NCBI GenBank assembly: GCA_017465085.1
Contig: JAFTWW010000002.1
Coordinates: forward strand, 1-64,000
Direction of reading: 5' to 3'
Source: Clostridia bacterium
Lineage (GTDB): Bacteria > Bacillota > Clostridia > Oscillospirales > Acutalibacteraceae
DNA: 64,000 nt
Made by a program: the position numbers and the translations under genes
The notes under the pieces: generated by a model
Databases searched by the model: none
Told to the model about the DNA's origin: nothing
Seen by the model: the letters and a program-made list of their open reading frames with translations, nothing else
Shown here: positions 17,152 to 24,575 of the stretch, piece by piece
Layout: every line of letters begins with the position of its first letter
How positions within the stretch are numbered: position 1 is the first letter of the stretch

Positions 17152-17949
17152 ATGAAATTCACCCCGCAGGACCATACCTATACGCTGTGCGCCTATAAAG
17201 AGAGCGCCTTTTTGGAGGATTGCATAAAATCCCTAAAGGCGCAAACGGTTAAAAGCAATATAATTATGGCTACCTCCACCCCCAATGAGAGCATTAACTC
17301 CTTGGCTCAAAAGTATGATATCCCCCTTTACATAAATGATGGGGTAAAGGGCATCGGCGGGGATTGGAATTTTGCTTACCAAAAGGCAAAAACTCCCCTT
17401 GTTACCATTGCACATCAGGATGATATTTATGAGCCCGAATATACCGAAGAAATGCTTGCGTTTATAAATAAATCCGAAGAGCCGATTATCTATTTCAGCG
17501 GCTATGCCGAGCTTCGAGAAGGCGAGAAGGTTTATAATAACACCCTGCTTAAAGTAAAAAAGCTTATGCTTTCCCCCCTTAAAATAAAGGGCTTTTGGAA
17601 GAGCAAATTTATCCGCAGGAGAATACTTTCCCTTGGCTGTCCTATATGCTGTCCCGCCGTTACCTTAAACAAAGAAAAGGTGGGAGAAAATCCCTTTACC
17701 AACGATTATTCCAGCAATATAGATTGGCAGCAATGGGAAATTCAGTCGCGTAAAAAGGGCTCCTTTGTTTATAATAAAAATCCTCTTATGTGCCACCGAA
17801 TCCACGAGGAATCGGCAACAAGCGAAATAATCGGCGATAACCGCCGCTCAAAAGAGGATTATGATATGTTCTGTAAGTTCTGGGGCAAGGGTATCGCAAA
17901 GATAATCGCAAAGGCATATTCAAAGAGCGAAAAAAGCAACAACCTGTAA
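17152..17949 (+). CDS. Family 2 glycosyltransferase
   Basis: 265 residues, cytoplasmic GT-A fold. The start is slightly unusual (HTYTLCAYKESAFLEDCIKS instead of a VSIIIPxYN opening) but the donor-binding layout is clear: SLKAQTVKSNIIMATSTPNE, then GDWNFAYQKAKTPLVTIAHQDD with HQDD in place of the DXD. The C-terminal half holds a Cys-rich LGCPICCPAVTL. No membrane segment. It lies 16 bp after the DUF2142 gene with a GGAG site. Acceptor and sugar unknown; role in building the repeat unit is inferred from the cluster. Confidence 0.85.
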   Translation: MKFTPQDHTYTLCAYKESAFLEDCIKSLKAQTVKSNIIMATSTPNESINSLAQKYDIPLYINDGVKGIGGDWNFAYQKAKTPLVTIAHQDDIYEPEYTEEMLAFINKSEEPIIYFSGYAELREGEKVYNNTLLKVKKLMLSPLKIKGFWKSKFIRRRILSLGCPICCPAVTLNKEKVGENPFTNDYSSNIDWQQWEIQSRKKGSFVYNKNPLMCHRIHEESATSEIIGDNRRSKEDYDMFCKFWGKGIAKIIAKAYSKSEKSNNL

Positions 17950-17965
17950 AGAGGTAAGGTTTTTT

Positions 17966-18931
17966 ATGAATCAGAAAAAAGTTTCGGTTATTATTCCTGC
18001 ATATAATGCTGCAAATTATATAGAGCGTTGCCTTGATAGCATTATAGGTCAAACCTATAAAAATCTTGAAATTATAGTGATTGATGATGGCTCAAAGGAT
18101 AATACGCGGGAGAAGGTTGAAAAATACTCTGCGGAAAACAGCGCCGTAAGATATGCTTATCAGGAAAACACAGGCGCCGCAGGGGCGAGGAACAACGGCA
18201 TTAGTCTTGTTTCAGGCGATTATATAACCTTTTGCGATAGTGATGATACTCTCATCCCTTCTTTTATAGAAACCCTTGTGGGCGAGTGTGAGAAGGGCGC
18301 CGATATGGCAGTTGCAGGTTATATGAATATAACTGAGGAGGGCAGGGTTTTGGCAAAACGCAGTATTTCCGAAAAGCCCCTTGGTATTTATGCTAATGTT
18401 GCTACCTGCGGAAAGCTCTATAGAACCGAGTTTGTTAAAAAGGCAGACCTTAGATTTTTGAAGGGCGCAACCCTTTTTGAAGATTCCTATTTCACCTTAA
18501 AGGCATATAACAGCGCCGAAAAAATCGGTGTTTCCTCTATGATTGGATACCAGATTTATGAAAATCCCGCATCGGTTACCAGAACAACGGGTAAAAGTAT
18601 GGCGGTTGTAGATTCGGTTATAGAAACCTTTGGTAAAATCAAGGCGGATATAACTCCTAAGGATAAGGAAATTTTCGATTATTTCCTTATAAAATCTGCC
18701 ATATATACTATTTTGTTCTCCTGCAAGGGCGCAGAAAAGAAGGATTTATACAGCGGATTTGATAAGCTTTTTGCTTGGGTTGATAATAATACCGAGGGCA
18801 AAAACAGATATATAAACCCCATCGTTAATAACGGTGAGATTTTCTCCGTAAGATTTGTGGTTTGGGGGTTTCGTCTTCTTAAAGCGTTAGGCCTTGCAAA
18901 GTTGGCGGTTTTGATCTACAGTAAAATCTGA
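17966..18931 (+). CDS. Family 2 glycosyltransferase (EpsJ/WcaA-like)
   Basis: 321 residues. Classic GT2 opening KVSVIIPAYNAANYIERCLD (5-24), nucleotide-binding VIDDGSKDNT near 45, and DXD-type CDSDDT near 92. TGAAGARNNGI before it is the usual acceptor-side loop. The C-terminus is helical with hydrophobic patches that may sit on the membrane. It transfers a nucleotide-activated sugar to a lipid-linked intermediate; specificity unknown. 16 bp after the previous gene, start ATG at 17966 after GAGGTAAGG. Confidence 0.9.
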   Translation: MNQKKVSVIIPAYNAANYIERCLDSIIGQTYKNLEIIVIDDGSKDNTREKVEKYSAENSAVRYAYQENTGAAGARNNGISLVSGDYITFCDSDDTLIPSFIETLVGECEKGADMAVAGYMNITEEGRVLAKRSISEKPLGIYANVATCGKLYRTEFVKKADLRFLKGATLFEDSYFTLKAYNSAEKIGVSSMIGYQIYENPASVTRTTGKSMAVVDSVIETFGKIKADITPKDKEIFDYFLIKSAIYTILFSCKGAEKKDLYSGFDKLFAWVDNNTEGKNRYINPIVNNGEIFSVRFVVWGFRLLKALGLAKLAVLIYSKI

Positions 18932-18955
18932 AATTACTTAAAATAGGTGATTTTT

Positions 18956-20197
18956 TTGAATCTTAACAGAAAAAACGTTATCTGGAATATGGTAGGCGCC
19001 ACTGCCAATGCCTTTACCTCGCTTATCTTTGTAATGATTGTAACCTTTATAAACGGCAAGGATAGCGCGGGTATATTTTCCTATGGCTTTGCAACAGCGT
19101 TGGTGCTGTTTTGCCTTGCAAACTATATAACAAGGCCCTATCAGGTTACCGATATCTCAGGGAGATACAGCGATACGGATTATATCTTTGTCCGCATATT
19201 TACCTGCGCTGTTTCTGCGGCGGCAGGAATAGTTTTCTGCATTATAAGGCAATATGATATTTATAAATCGGCTATAATAATTCTGCTTTGCATTTACAGA
19301 ATAGTCGAGGCGCTTATCGAAACCTATTACGCCGTTATTCAAAAACGGGATCTGCTTTATAAGGTGGGAATTTCCCTAACGGTAAGAGCAGTTCTCGGCG
19401 TTGCGGTATTCTTTGCGGTGGATATAATAACCGAGAATCTTGTTGCTTCCTCGGCGGCTTTGGTTGCCGTAAATATTCTCTGCTTTTTGTGTCTTGACTT
19501 GCCAAACACAGTTAAATGCGGCATAGAAAAAAGCAGATTTTCCCTTAAGGCCTCCCGTTCTCTCTTAGTTGCAGGATTTTTCAATTTTATTCTTACAGTT
19601 CTTAATACCCTTGTTATAAATATTTCCCGATATGCCATTGATGAGTATGAATCCAATATCACTCAGGCAATATTCGGCTATATAATTATCCCCGCAACCT
19701 TTATGAATTTGTTCGGGCAGTATGTGATTCAGCCCGTGCTCACCTCCATTTCGGCAGGTGTTAAGGAACGAAATCATAAAAAAATTGCAGGGGAAATAAA
19801 AAAAGTTTTGCTTATAATAGCCTTAGGCGGCGTAGCCGTAACCGTAGTGGCATTCTTCCTTGAGGCGCCCGTGTTATCTCTGCTTTTCGGTATGGATTTT
19901 GCTCCTTATAAGTGGGAGATGATGATTATTATCATCGGCTCGGTTATGTATGCTTTGGAGGTTGTGCTCTCCTTTGTTCTTGTAGCCTTCAGGGTTACGG
20001 GCGTTCAGGCGGCAATCTACGGCGTTATAACAGTCTTATCTGCTACCCTCTCCTTCGCGGCAGTAAAGCAGAGCGGCCTTATGGGAGCCGCAGTTACCTA
20101 TGCCGCATCAATGATGGCGTTGGCAGTTTGTCTTGGCATTGTTCTTATATGTAGGCTTATAAAATTCAAAAAGGATTGGAAAGGGGAAAAGCTATGA
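18956..20197 (+). CDS. Polysaccharide flippase (Wzx/MOP family)
   Basis: 413 residues with about twelve hydrophobic helices and short polar loops, the pattern of MOP-superfamily lipid-linked oligosaccharide flippases. It opens NLNRKNVIWNMVGATANAF, very like other Wzx proteins. I chose TTG at 18956 because AGGTGA lies five bases upstream; the open frame begins at a GTG (18947) inside that site. Its stop overlaps the next start (ATGA), so the two are translationally coupled. It would move the finished lipid-linked unit made by the neighbouring transferases across the membrane. Confidence 0.85.
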   Translation: MNLNRKNVIWNMVGATANAFTSLIFVMIVTFINGKDSAGIFSYGFATALVLFCLANYITRPYQVTDISGRYSDTDYIFVRIFTCAVSAAAGIVFCIIRQYDIYKSAIIILLCIYRIVEALIETYYAVIQKRDLLYKVGISLTVRAVLGVAVFFAVDIITENLVASSAALVAVNILCFLCLDLPNTVKCGIEKSRFSLKASRSLLVAGFFNFILTVLNTLVINISRYAIDEYESNITQAIFGYIIIPATFMNLFGQYVIQPVLTSISAGVKERNHKKIAGEIKKVLLIIALGGVAVTVVAFFLEAPVLSLLFGMDFAPYKWEMMIIIIGSVMYALEVVLSFVLVAFRVTGVQAAIYGVITVLSATLSFAAVKQSGLMGAAVTYAASMMALAVCLGIVLICRLIKFKKDWKGEKL

Positions 20198-20901
20198 AAA
20201 CTCTTATAATTATTCCCGCCTATAATGAAAGGGAAAATATTAAAAGGGTAATCACCAATCTTACCGAAAATTATCCCAAGTATGATTATGTTATCATAAA
20301 TGATTGCTCCACCGATGATACCGAAAAAATCTGCAAGGAGAACGGGTTTAACTATGTTTCCCTCCCCGCAAATTTAGGTATAGGCGGCGGCGTTCAGACA
20401 GGGTATAAATACGCCCTTAAAAACGGATATGATATAGCAGTTCAGATGGATGGGGACGGCCAGCACGATCCCGCTTTTCTGGACGAGCTTACCTCCGTAA
20501 TAGAAAGGGATGAGGCCGATATAGTTATAGGATCAAGGTTTATAACTAAGGAAGGCTTTCAGTCAAGCGGTATGAGAAGATTCGGCATCAAATTTTTAAG
20601 CCTTCTGATAAAGCTTTGCAGCGGCGCCGATATTAAGGATGTAACCAGCGGATACCGCGCGGTAAACCGCAGGTTTATCGAGATATATTCTAAGGATTAC
20701 GCTGATGATTACCCCGAGCCCGAGGCAATAGTAGCGGCAAGAATGTATGGGGGAAGACTTGCGGAGGTACCCGTTATTATGAACGAGCGTATGGGTGGCG
20801 TTTCCTCCATAAATCCCATCAAATCGGTTTATTATATGATTAAGGTTTCCCTATCTATCCTGTTCTTCAGAATAACCTTCAAAGGAGGAAACAGAAAATG
20901 A
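20194..20901 (+). CDS. DPM1-like family 2 glycosyltransferase
   Basis: 235 residues, opening KTLIIIPAYNERENIKRV with INDCSTDDT and the DXD-type QMDGDGQHDP near 90. GSRFITKEGFQSSGMRRFG and TSGYRAVNR are typical of polyprenyl-phosphate mannosyl/glucosyl transferases, which load a sugar on undecaprenyl phosphate for use outside the cell. The pairing with a DUF2304 protein right after it is common in Clostridia. The DUF2142 protein could be the consumer of the lipid-linked sugar. ATG at 20194 overlaps the flippase stop; GGGGAAAAG is the ribosome site. Confidence 0.88.
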   Translation: MKTLIIIPAYNERENIKRVITNLTENYPKYDYVIINDCSTDDTEKICKENGFNYVSLPANLGIGGGVQTGYKYALKNGYDIAVQMDGDGQHDPAFLDELTSVIERDEADIVIGSRFITKEGFQSSGMRRFGIKFLSLLIKLCSGADIKDVTSGYRAVNRRFIEIYSKDYADDYPEPEAIVAARMYGGRLAEVPVIMNERMGGVSSINPIKSVYYMIKVSLSILFFRITFKGGNRK

Positions 20902-21248
20902 GTATAGTTTTAAGAATATCGCTTCTCATAGGCATTTTGATATATGTTATCTTTATTTTTTCCCTTTTGCGCAAAAAGAATTTCACCCTTAAATACTCGC
21001 TTTTATGGTTTTTCTCTGCCCTTGTACTCTTCGTGTTTGTAATATTCCCTGATGTTGCAATATGGATTTCAAAAATATTAGGCATTGAAAGCGTTGTAAA
21101 TGCGGTATTCCTTATGTTCCTCTTTGTGATGCTGCTTATTCTTGTATCCCTTACCTCCATCGTTTCAAAACAACATAATTCCATCAAGGTTTTGATTCAG
21201 GAACTTGCCATGGCAAAAAAAGAAATTGAGGAAATGAAGAAAAAATAA
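20898..21248 (+). CDS. DUF2304 small membrane protein
   Basis: 116 residues with three hydrophobic helices (about 4-20, 33-52, 68-90) and a C-terminal charged helix (KKEIEEMKKK). FTLKYSLLWF between helices one and two is the DUF2304 signature region. Usually coded next to a DPM1-like transferase, so probably its membrane anchor or partner. The start overlaps the previous stop by four bases. Last gene of the glycan operon; a terminator follows at 21267. Confidence 0.85.
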   Translation: MSIVLRISLLIGILIYVIFIFSLLRKKNFTLKYSLLWFFSALVLFVFVIFPDVAIWISKILGIESVVNAVFLMFLFVMLLILVSLTSIVSKQHNSIKVLIQELAMAKKEIEEMKKK

Positions 21249-21266
21249 CTTAAAAACCCGAGCTTA

Positions 21267-21300
21267 GCCCAACTTCTCATAAGGAAGTTGGGCAGTTTTA
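21267..21300 (+). terminator. Terminator of the surface-glycan operon
   Basis: A perfect 10-bp stem (21267-21276 with 21284-21293) followed by AGTTTTA. Confidence 0.75.
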
Positions 21301-21470
21301 TTCGCCTTGCGGCGAGTTCTATTGCTTCGCAGTTATATTTGTCTTACGGCAAGTTTTATTGCCTTCGGCAGTTTTAAGGCGAATAAAATATCACTGAAAC
21401 CGAAAGGTTTCAATAACACTATTGCCTTATGGCAATAATAACACTCCGACAAAGTCGGAATATAACTTGA
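21301..21470. repeat. Array of short hairpin units
   Basis: The 369-bp gap after the glycan operon is filled by at least seven consecutive small palindromes with 4-5-nt loops, among them CGCCTTGCGGCG, GCTTCGC, TGCCTTCGGCA, GAAACCGAAAGGTTTC, TTGCCTTATGGCAA and TCCGACAAAGTCGGA. They are separated by AT-rich linkers of the type AGTTTTATT or AATAACAC. The units share a layout, not a sequence. One further copy lies at about 2118-2134. No ORF is present. Confidence 0.65.
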
Positions 21471-21535
21471 AAGACTTTCTCCTTTAAAGAAAAAGATATA
21501 TCGAAATATGATTGGCTATAGAAAAACAAGATAAC

Positions 21536-21573
21536 AAAAATTCCAGACAGAATATTTCTGTCTGGAATTTTTT
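21536..21573. terminator. Terminator, mainly for the isomerase gene on the minus strand
   Basis: Stem AAATTCCAGACAGAA / TTCTGTCTGGAATTT with a 3-nt loop, A-run left and T-run right. Confidence 0.8.
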
Positions 21574-21617
21574 ATGAACATCCTTACGAGAAGTCTCGCT
21601 TGGCCGGTAGTCATGAT

Positions 21618-22424
21618 TTAGAATCTTTTTTCAATTATATCCTTTGAAGCCTCATAAGCCATTTTGAAAAAGGCGTTACGGGTGGGTACGCTATACTCTA
21701 AGGGAGGCTTAATTTCAAGGTTAAAGGTGCCCTTGTAGCCGCCCTCCACCAAAATATCGTAAAATTCTTTCCACCTTATCGTTTCATGGTATTTTATGGA
21801 GTAGGGGATGGAGTGCATATCGGCAACCGTAAGGGTGGTGTGCAGGTGTAAAGCGGTGATATGACCTGATAACTTTTTAAGCATTTCTAAAACATTTTGC
21901 CGAAGCAAAATGGCGTGGCCCGTATCAAAGCAGATACCAACATATTTGCTGTTAAAATGCTCGGTTATATAGAGCATATCCTCGGCGGTGGCAAAGCCCA
22001 CGGAGGAGTAATTTTCGCCGTAAACATTTTCTACCGAGAGAATAACGCCCGTTTTCTGAAGGGTGGGCAAAAGCTTTTCTATTAAAAGTACGGTGCCCTT
22101 TTTAGCTAAATCAAAATCAGCGTTTCCGTAAGGGTGCATAACTGCGGTGTGGCAGCCCATTTTTGCAGTCGCCTCTATCTGCCGCTTGTAAATCGGAAAT
22201 ACCGCTTCCACAAAACCCTCGTAATCATCCTTTTCTCCGCTGAAATGGGGAGGCCAAAGATGAGTCTGGCAGATTTTAAGTCCCAAATCCAAAGCCTTCT
22301 CCGCCTGAGAAAGCATTTCTTCGGGGGCTTTTTTGTTATCAAAGCTCAAATCAATGCCAACAAACCCGATTTCCTTAAGAGCAGGAAAACATTCCTCTTT
22401 CAAACAATGAACGGAAATATCCAT
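21618..22424 (-). CDS. Sugar phosphate isomerase/epimerase (xylose-isomerase-like TIM barrel)
   Basis: 268 residues of the AP-endonuclease-family-2 TIM barrel. Metal ligands appear in order: QTHLWPPH, AVMHPYG, SVENVYGE, CFDTGHA, ALHLHTT and FNLEIKPP, the Glu/Asp/His pattern of the family. Members isomerise or epimerise keto sugars or inositol derivatives; the substrate cannot be told here. The start is ATG at 22424 after AGGGGGA. Monocistronic between terminators at 21536 and 22441. Confidence 0.85.
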   Translation of the reverse strand: MDISVHCLKEECFPALKEIGFVGIDLSFDNKKAPEEMLSQAEKALDLGLKICQTHLWPPHFSGEKDDYEGFVEAVFPIYKRQIEATAKMGCHTAVMHPYGNADFDLAKKGTVLLIEKLLPTLQKTGVILSVENVYGENYSSVGFATAEDMLYITEHFNSKYVGICFDTGHAILLRQNVLEMLKKLSGHITALHLHTTLTVADMHSIPYSIKYHETIRWKEFYDILVEGGYKGTFNLEIKPPLEYSVPTRNAFFKMAYEASKDIIEKRF

Positions 22425-22440
22425 AAAATCCCCCTAAAAT

Positions 22441-22474
22441 AAAACTATGGTATGATCTATCATACCATAGTTTT
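22441..22474. terminator. Bidirectional terminator
   Basis: A nearly perfect 15-bp AT-rich stem, AAAACTATGGTATGA with its complement, flanking a tiny loop; it separates the isomerase gene from the minus-strand gene at 22499. Confidence 0.75.
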
Positions 22475-22498
22475 AAAGGATATACAAGCAATAAGGAA

Positions 22499-22936
22499 TT
22501 ATTTAATAACAAAGTTCAAATAATAACCGTCAACCGATATAAACAGCGTTCGGTTGAATCGGGAGCTTATATTTGCCGTGCCTTTTTTACCTTCAATAAC
22601 CACCTCGTAGCGTTGAAGTGAAAATATATTTCGGGATTTAACCTCATAGGCGCCGCTATAGGTTTTATTATTTGTTTTATCGGTTATTGTAAGTTTCCCG
22701 TTTTTTGCAACGCAGGTTAGTTCTATGGGCTTTGAAGCTACAAAAAGGGGGTCATCATCAAAGGTATAATTATGATGATGCGCGATCGTAAGCATTGGCT
22801 CTGCCTGTTGAGCCGTAAAAAGCTCCCAGGTGTGTGTTTCGATAGCAGGCTTGGTAAGAAAGGCATAGAGAGCTATGCACAATACTATAATTACGGGAGC
22901 CCCAATAATCATTTTATTTTTTGAAAACAGCTTCAT
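22499..22936 (-). CDS. Exported or membrane-anchored hypothetical protein
   Basis: 145 residues. The N-terminal hydrophobic helix (about 9-27, IIGAPVIIVLCIALYAFL) is an anchor or uncleaved signal; the rest is a beta-rich extracellular domain with HTWELFTAQQAE, TIAHHHNYTFDDD and a repeated beta-strand pattern like a small lipocalin-type barrel. No family recognised. The GAGGGA site lies 10-15 bases before ATG at 22936. A possible 41-codon ORF ends four bases upstream. Confidence 0.65.
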   Translation of the reverse strand: MKLFSKNKMIIGAPVIIVLCIALYAFLTKPAIETHTWELFTAQQAEPMLTIAHHHNYTFDDDPLFVASKPIELTCVAKNGKLTITDKTNNKTYSGAYEVKSRNIFSLQRYEVVIEGKKGTANISSRFNRTLFISVDGYYLNFVIK

Positions 22937-22939
22937 TTT

Positions 22940-23065
22940 TTAAGAATCCCTCTTTTCTATGGCAAATAAAGTATTAGCTATAATATTTGCGAACGAAATC
23001 ACAATATATAAAATCTGCGAGCGCTCTATAAACGGTATTTTATGAAATCTAATATCAGTTTCCAT
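22940..23065 (-). CDS. Possible 41-residue membrane peptide
   Basis: ATG at 23065 reads METDIRFHKIPFIERSQILY, then a hydrophobic stretch IVISFANIIANTLFAI and a charged end KRDS before TAA. It stops four bases before the next gene. The ribosome site is poor, so this may be chance. Apart from it and the hairpin at 23182, the 330-bp gap from 22937 to 23267 shows nothing else. Confidence 0.3.
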   Translation of the reverse strand: METDIRFHKIPFIERSQILYIVISFANIIANTLFAIEKRDS

Positions 23066-23181
23066 TTTAATTCTACTATATATAAACTGCTAAGACAACA
23101 TAAAATGTTTATCCCAAATCAAATTGTTTTTATCTGAAATTAAATTTTGAAAAAACGTTTGTGATTAGATACTTATAAAAT

Positions 23182-23216
23182 AAAACAGCGGCATGACCTA
23201 AGCACACCGCTGTTTT
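23182..23216. terminator. Hairpin terminator downstream of the XRE gene
   Basis: AAAACAGCGG pairs with CCGCTGTTTT around a 13-nt loop. It lies 50 bp after the minus-strand XRE stop. Confidence 0.65.
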
Positions 23217-23267
23217 AGTGGATATACAAATTTTAGGGGATAAGGAATCCAAACGATGTGTTAAAAT

Positions 23268-23480
23268 TTATTTTGATATGCTTGGATTATCGGTGCGGCA
23301 CAGGATATAATCAATGCTTACATTGTAAAAATCGGCCAACTTAATAAGCGTTTCTGTGGGTGGGATGCGTTCACCGTTTTCGAATTTTGAAAGCAATGAT
23401 TGCTCAATTCCCGTTTTCATTTGCAGTGCGATTTGTGTATATCCTTTCTTTTGGCGCAAGAGTTTCAAGTTTGTTTTCAT
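23268..23480 (-). CDS. XRE-family repressor (70 aa)
   Basis: Single-domain Cro/C1-type DNA-binding protein. LRQKKGYTQIALQMKTGIEQ and SLLSKFENGERIPPTETLIK give the full five-helix HTH, ending LADFYNVSIDYILCRTDNP as in SinR- or PBSX-Xre-like regulators. The start is ATG at 23480. Two ATGACA-N3-TGTCAT palindromes lie 14 and 47 bp upstream, one inside the -35/-10 spacer of the divergent promoter, so it very probably represses the gene at 23647 and itself. Confidence 0.9.
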   Translation of the reverse strand: MKTNLKLLRQKKGYTQIALQMKTGIEQSLLSKFENGERIPPTETLIKLADFYNVSIDYILCRTDNPSISK

Positions 23481-23493
23481 ACCTTCTCACCCA

Positions 23494-23541
23494 ATGACAT
23501 TATGTCATAATTTTAACTTGACAAATATGACAATGTGTCAT
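23494..23541. promoter_or_regulatory. Two operators for the XRE repressor
   Basis: ATGACATTATGTCAT (23494-23508, perfect 7+1+7) and ATGACAATGTGTCAT (23527-23541, 6+3+6) share ATGACA-N3-TGTCAT. Centres are 33 bp apart, about three helical turns. Confidence 0.75.
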
Positions 23542-23546
23542 ATAAT
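23518..23546 (+). promoter_or_regulatory. Consensus promoter with operator in its spacer
   Basis: TTGACA (23518-23523), 17-bp spacer, TATAAT (23541-23546). The second operator fills the spacer and touches the -10 box, so repressor binding would exclude RNA polymerase. Transcription runs toward 23647. Confidence 0.8.
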
Positions 23547-23646
23547 AAATTTGCATAAGATATTGGTTAATAATATGGTATGTAGCAGAGGAATAATTAT
23601 CTGATAAAACAGTAAATTTCCATAAACTATTAAGGGGATATAATAT

Positions 23647-23832
23647 ATGCCGGATAAGAAAAGAAGAATATCGGTAGAGATTGATGCTGAAATGGAAGCG
23701 CTTATAAAGGAGAGAATAGACTATCTCCAATCAAAGCGACCGGGAACTAAGGTAACCATTTCGGATGCCGTTCGTCAGGCGCTTTATAGCCAGTCCTATA
23801 AAAGAGGGAAGAAAAGTAATGAGGAGTGTTAG
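23647..23832 (+). CDS. Small ribbon-helix-helix-like protein
   Basis: 61 residues: RRISVEIDAEMEALIKER gives a beta-strand and first helix, and KVTISDAVRQALYSQSYK the second helix, as in Arc/MetJ or CopG-type DNA-binding proteins. No toxin partner is visible next door, so a toxin-antitoxin role is not supported. The start is ATG at 23647 after AAGGGGATATAAT. It is the sole gene under the strongly operator-controlled promoter at 23518, with a 100-bp leader. Confidence 0.65.
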   Translation: MPDKKRRISVEIDAEMEALIKERIDYLQSKRPGTKVTISDAVRQALYSQSYKRGKKSNEEC

Positions 23833-23954
23833 GGCTGAAATAAATTCTCACTCCTTGATTATTTTACCATAGCATATATAAAAACTAAGTTTGCCCATCG
23901 GCGAAGTGGGCAAACACAAGTTCACTTTCGCATTAGAGAAAACTTTGCGGATAT

Positions 23955-24001
23955 AAAAAGAGAGAACATTTCGGGTATAAACCGATTTGTTCTCTTTTTC
24001 T
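23955..24001. terminator. Bidirectional hairpin before the four-helix-bundle gene
   Basis: AAAAGAGAGAACA...CGG pairs with CCG...TTGTTCTCTTTTT, with mismatches in the middle. Works for the RHH gene (plus) and the gene ending at 24014 (minus). A short hairpin unit at about 23894-23920 in the same gap resembles the arrays at 21.3 and 24.4 kb. Confidence 0.7.
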
Positions 24002-24013
24002 GTTTAGGTAAAT

Positions 24014-24379
24014 CTATTTTGTATTATCTACATTTTTCTTTGCGGTGGTGATAGATTTAACTAATATTCTTCTTATAATTCCACACTCCTGTAGGAGCTC
24101 TTTGGCGCTTTTTTCATCTATTGTTCTTGAACCCAAAAGCATTTCAATCCAATATTCCGTTTCACTACATTCTTTTAATGCAATATGAAATTTATTTATG
24201 AAATCAGCTCTGCTCACAGCATAATTAGCCTCGTGAATATTGGCGCCGATAGATGTGGAACTGCGCACAATTTGATTTACCAGCACACTTCTGCCCTTGC
24301 GGGTATCCACATTATCACAAACGGATATTATATGCAAAGCTAAAGCTTTTGCTCGGTTGCGCAATTCTGAATCTTTCAT
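24014..24379 (-). CDS. Four-helix-bundle protein (S23/IVP-like)
   Basis: 121 residues, all alpha. VNQIVRSSTSIGANIHEA is the signature of the TIGR02436 family, first seen as proteins coded in 23S rRNA intervening sequences and related to the Avd accessory of diversity-generating retroelements. No reverse transcriptase is nearby. They form pentamers that bind nucleic acid in studied cases; the role here is unknown. The start is ATG at 24379 after AAAGGAG. It follows a seven-copy repeat array that also forms the end of rlmD. Confidence 0.85.
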   Translation of the reverse strand: MKDSELRNRAKALALHIISVCDNVDTRKGRSVLVNQIVRSSTSIGANIHEANYAVSRADFINKFHIALKECSETEYWIEMLLGSRTIDEKSAKELLQECGIIRRILVKSITTAKKNVDNTK

Positions 24380-24401
24380 AAATTAGCTCCTTTATATAAT
24401 G

Positions 24402-24575
24402 GTGAAGTTGTTCGCTAAGCTCACAGTGAAGTTACTCCCTCTGCTCGTAGTGAAGTTTTGGTCGTTTCGTCCAAAGTGAAGTTAAGTTTGTCCACTTCGC
24501 CGCTAGGCGAAACTTCACTCACATAGTGAACTTCACTGCTAAAGGCAACTTCACTTGCCGTCAGGCAAACTTAGT
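24402..24575. repeat. GTGAAGTT / AACTTCAC repeat array
   Basis: Four direct copies of GTGAAGTT start at 24402, 24426, 24450 and 24476 (period 24-26 bp). Three inverted copies, AACTTCAC, start at 24511, 24529 and 24547 (period 18 bp). The spacers between them are small palindromes such as TTGGTCGTTTCGTCCAA and GCCGTCAGGC. The last copy contains the stop codon of rlmD. The array therefore sits between rlmD and the four-helix-bundle gene and reaches into rlmD. Confidence 0.8.

Noticed and set aside
23268..23832. Toxin-antitoxin operon
   Set aside because: The XRE and ribbon-helix-helix genes are divergent and neither neighbour looks like a toxin.
24014..24379. Diversity-generating retroelement (Avd-like four-helix protein)
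   Set aside because: No reverse transcriptase, template repeat or variable-region gene is nearby; this family mostly occurs alone.
24402..24575. CRISPR array
   Set aside because: Repeats are only 8 bp, change orientation, have palindromic spacers and no cas genes.
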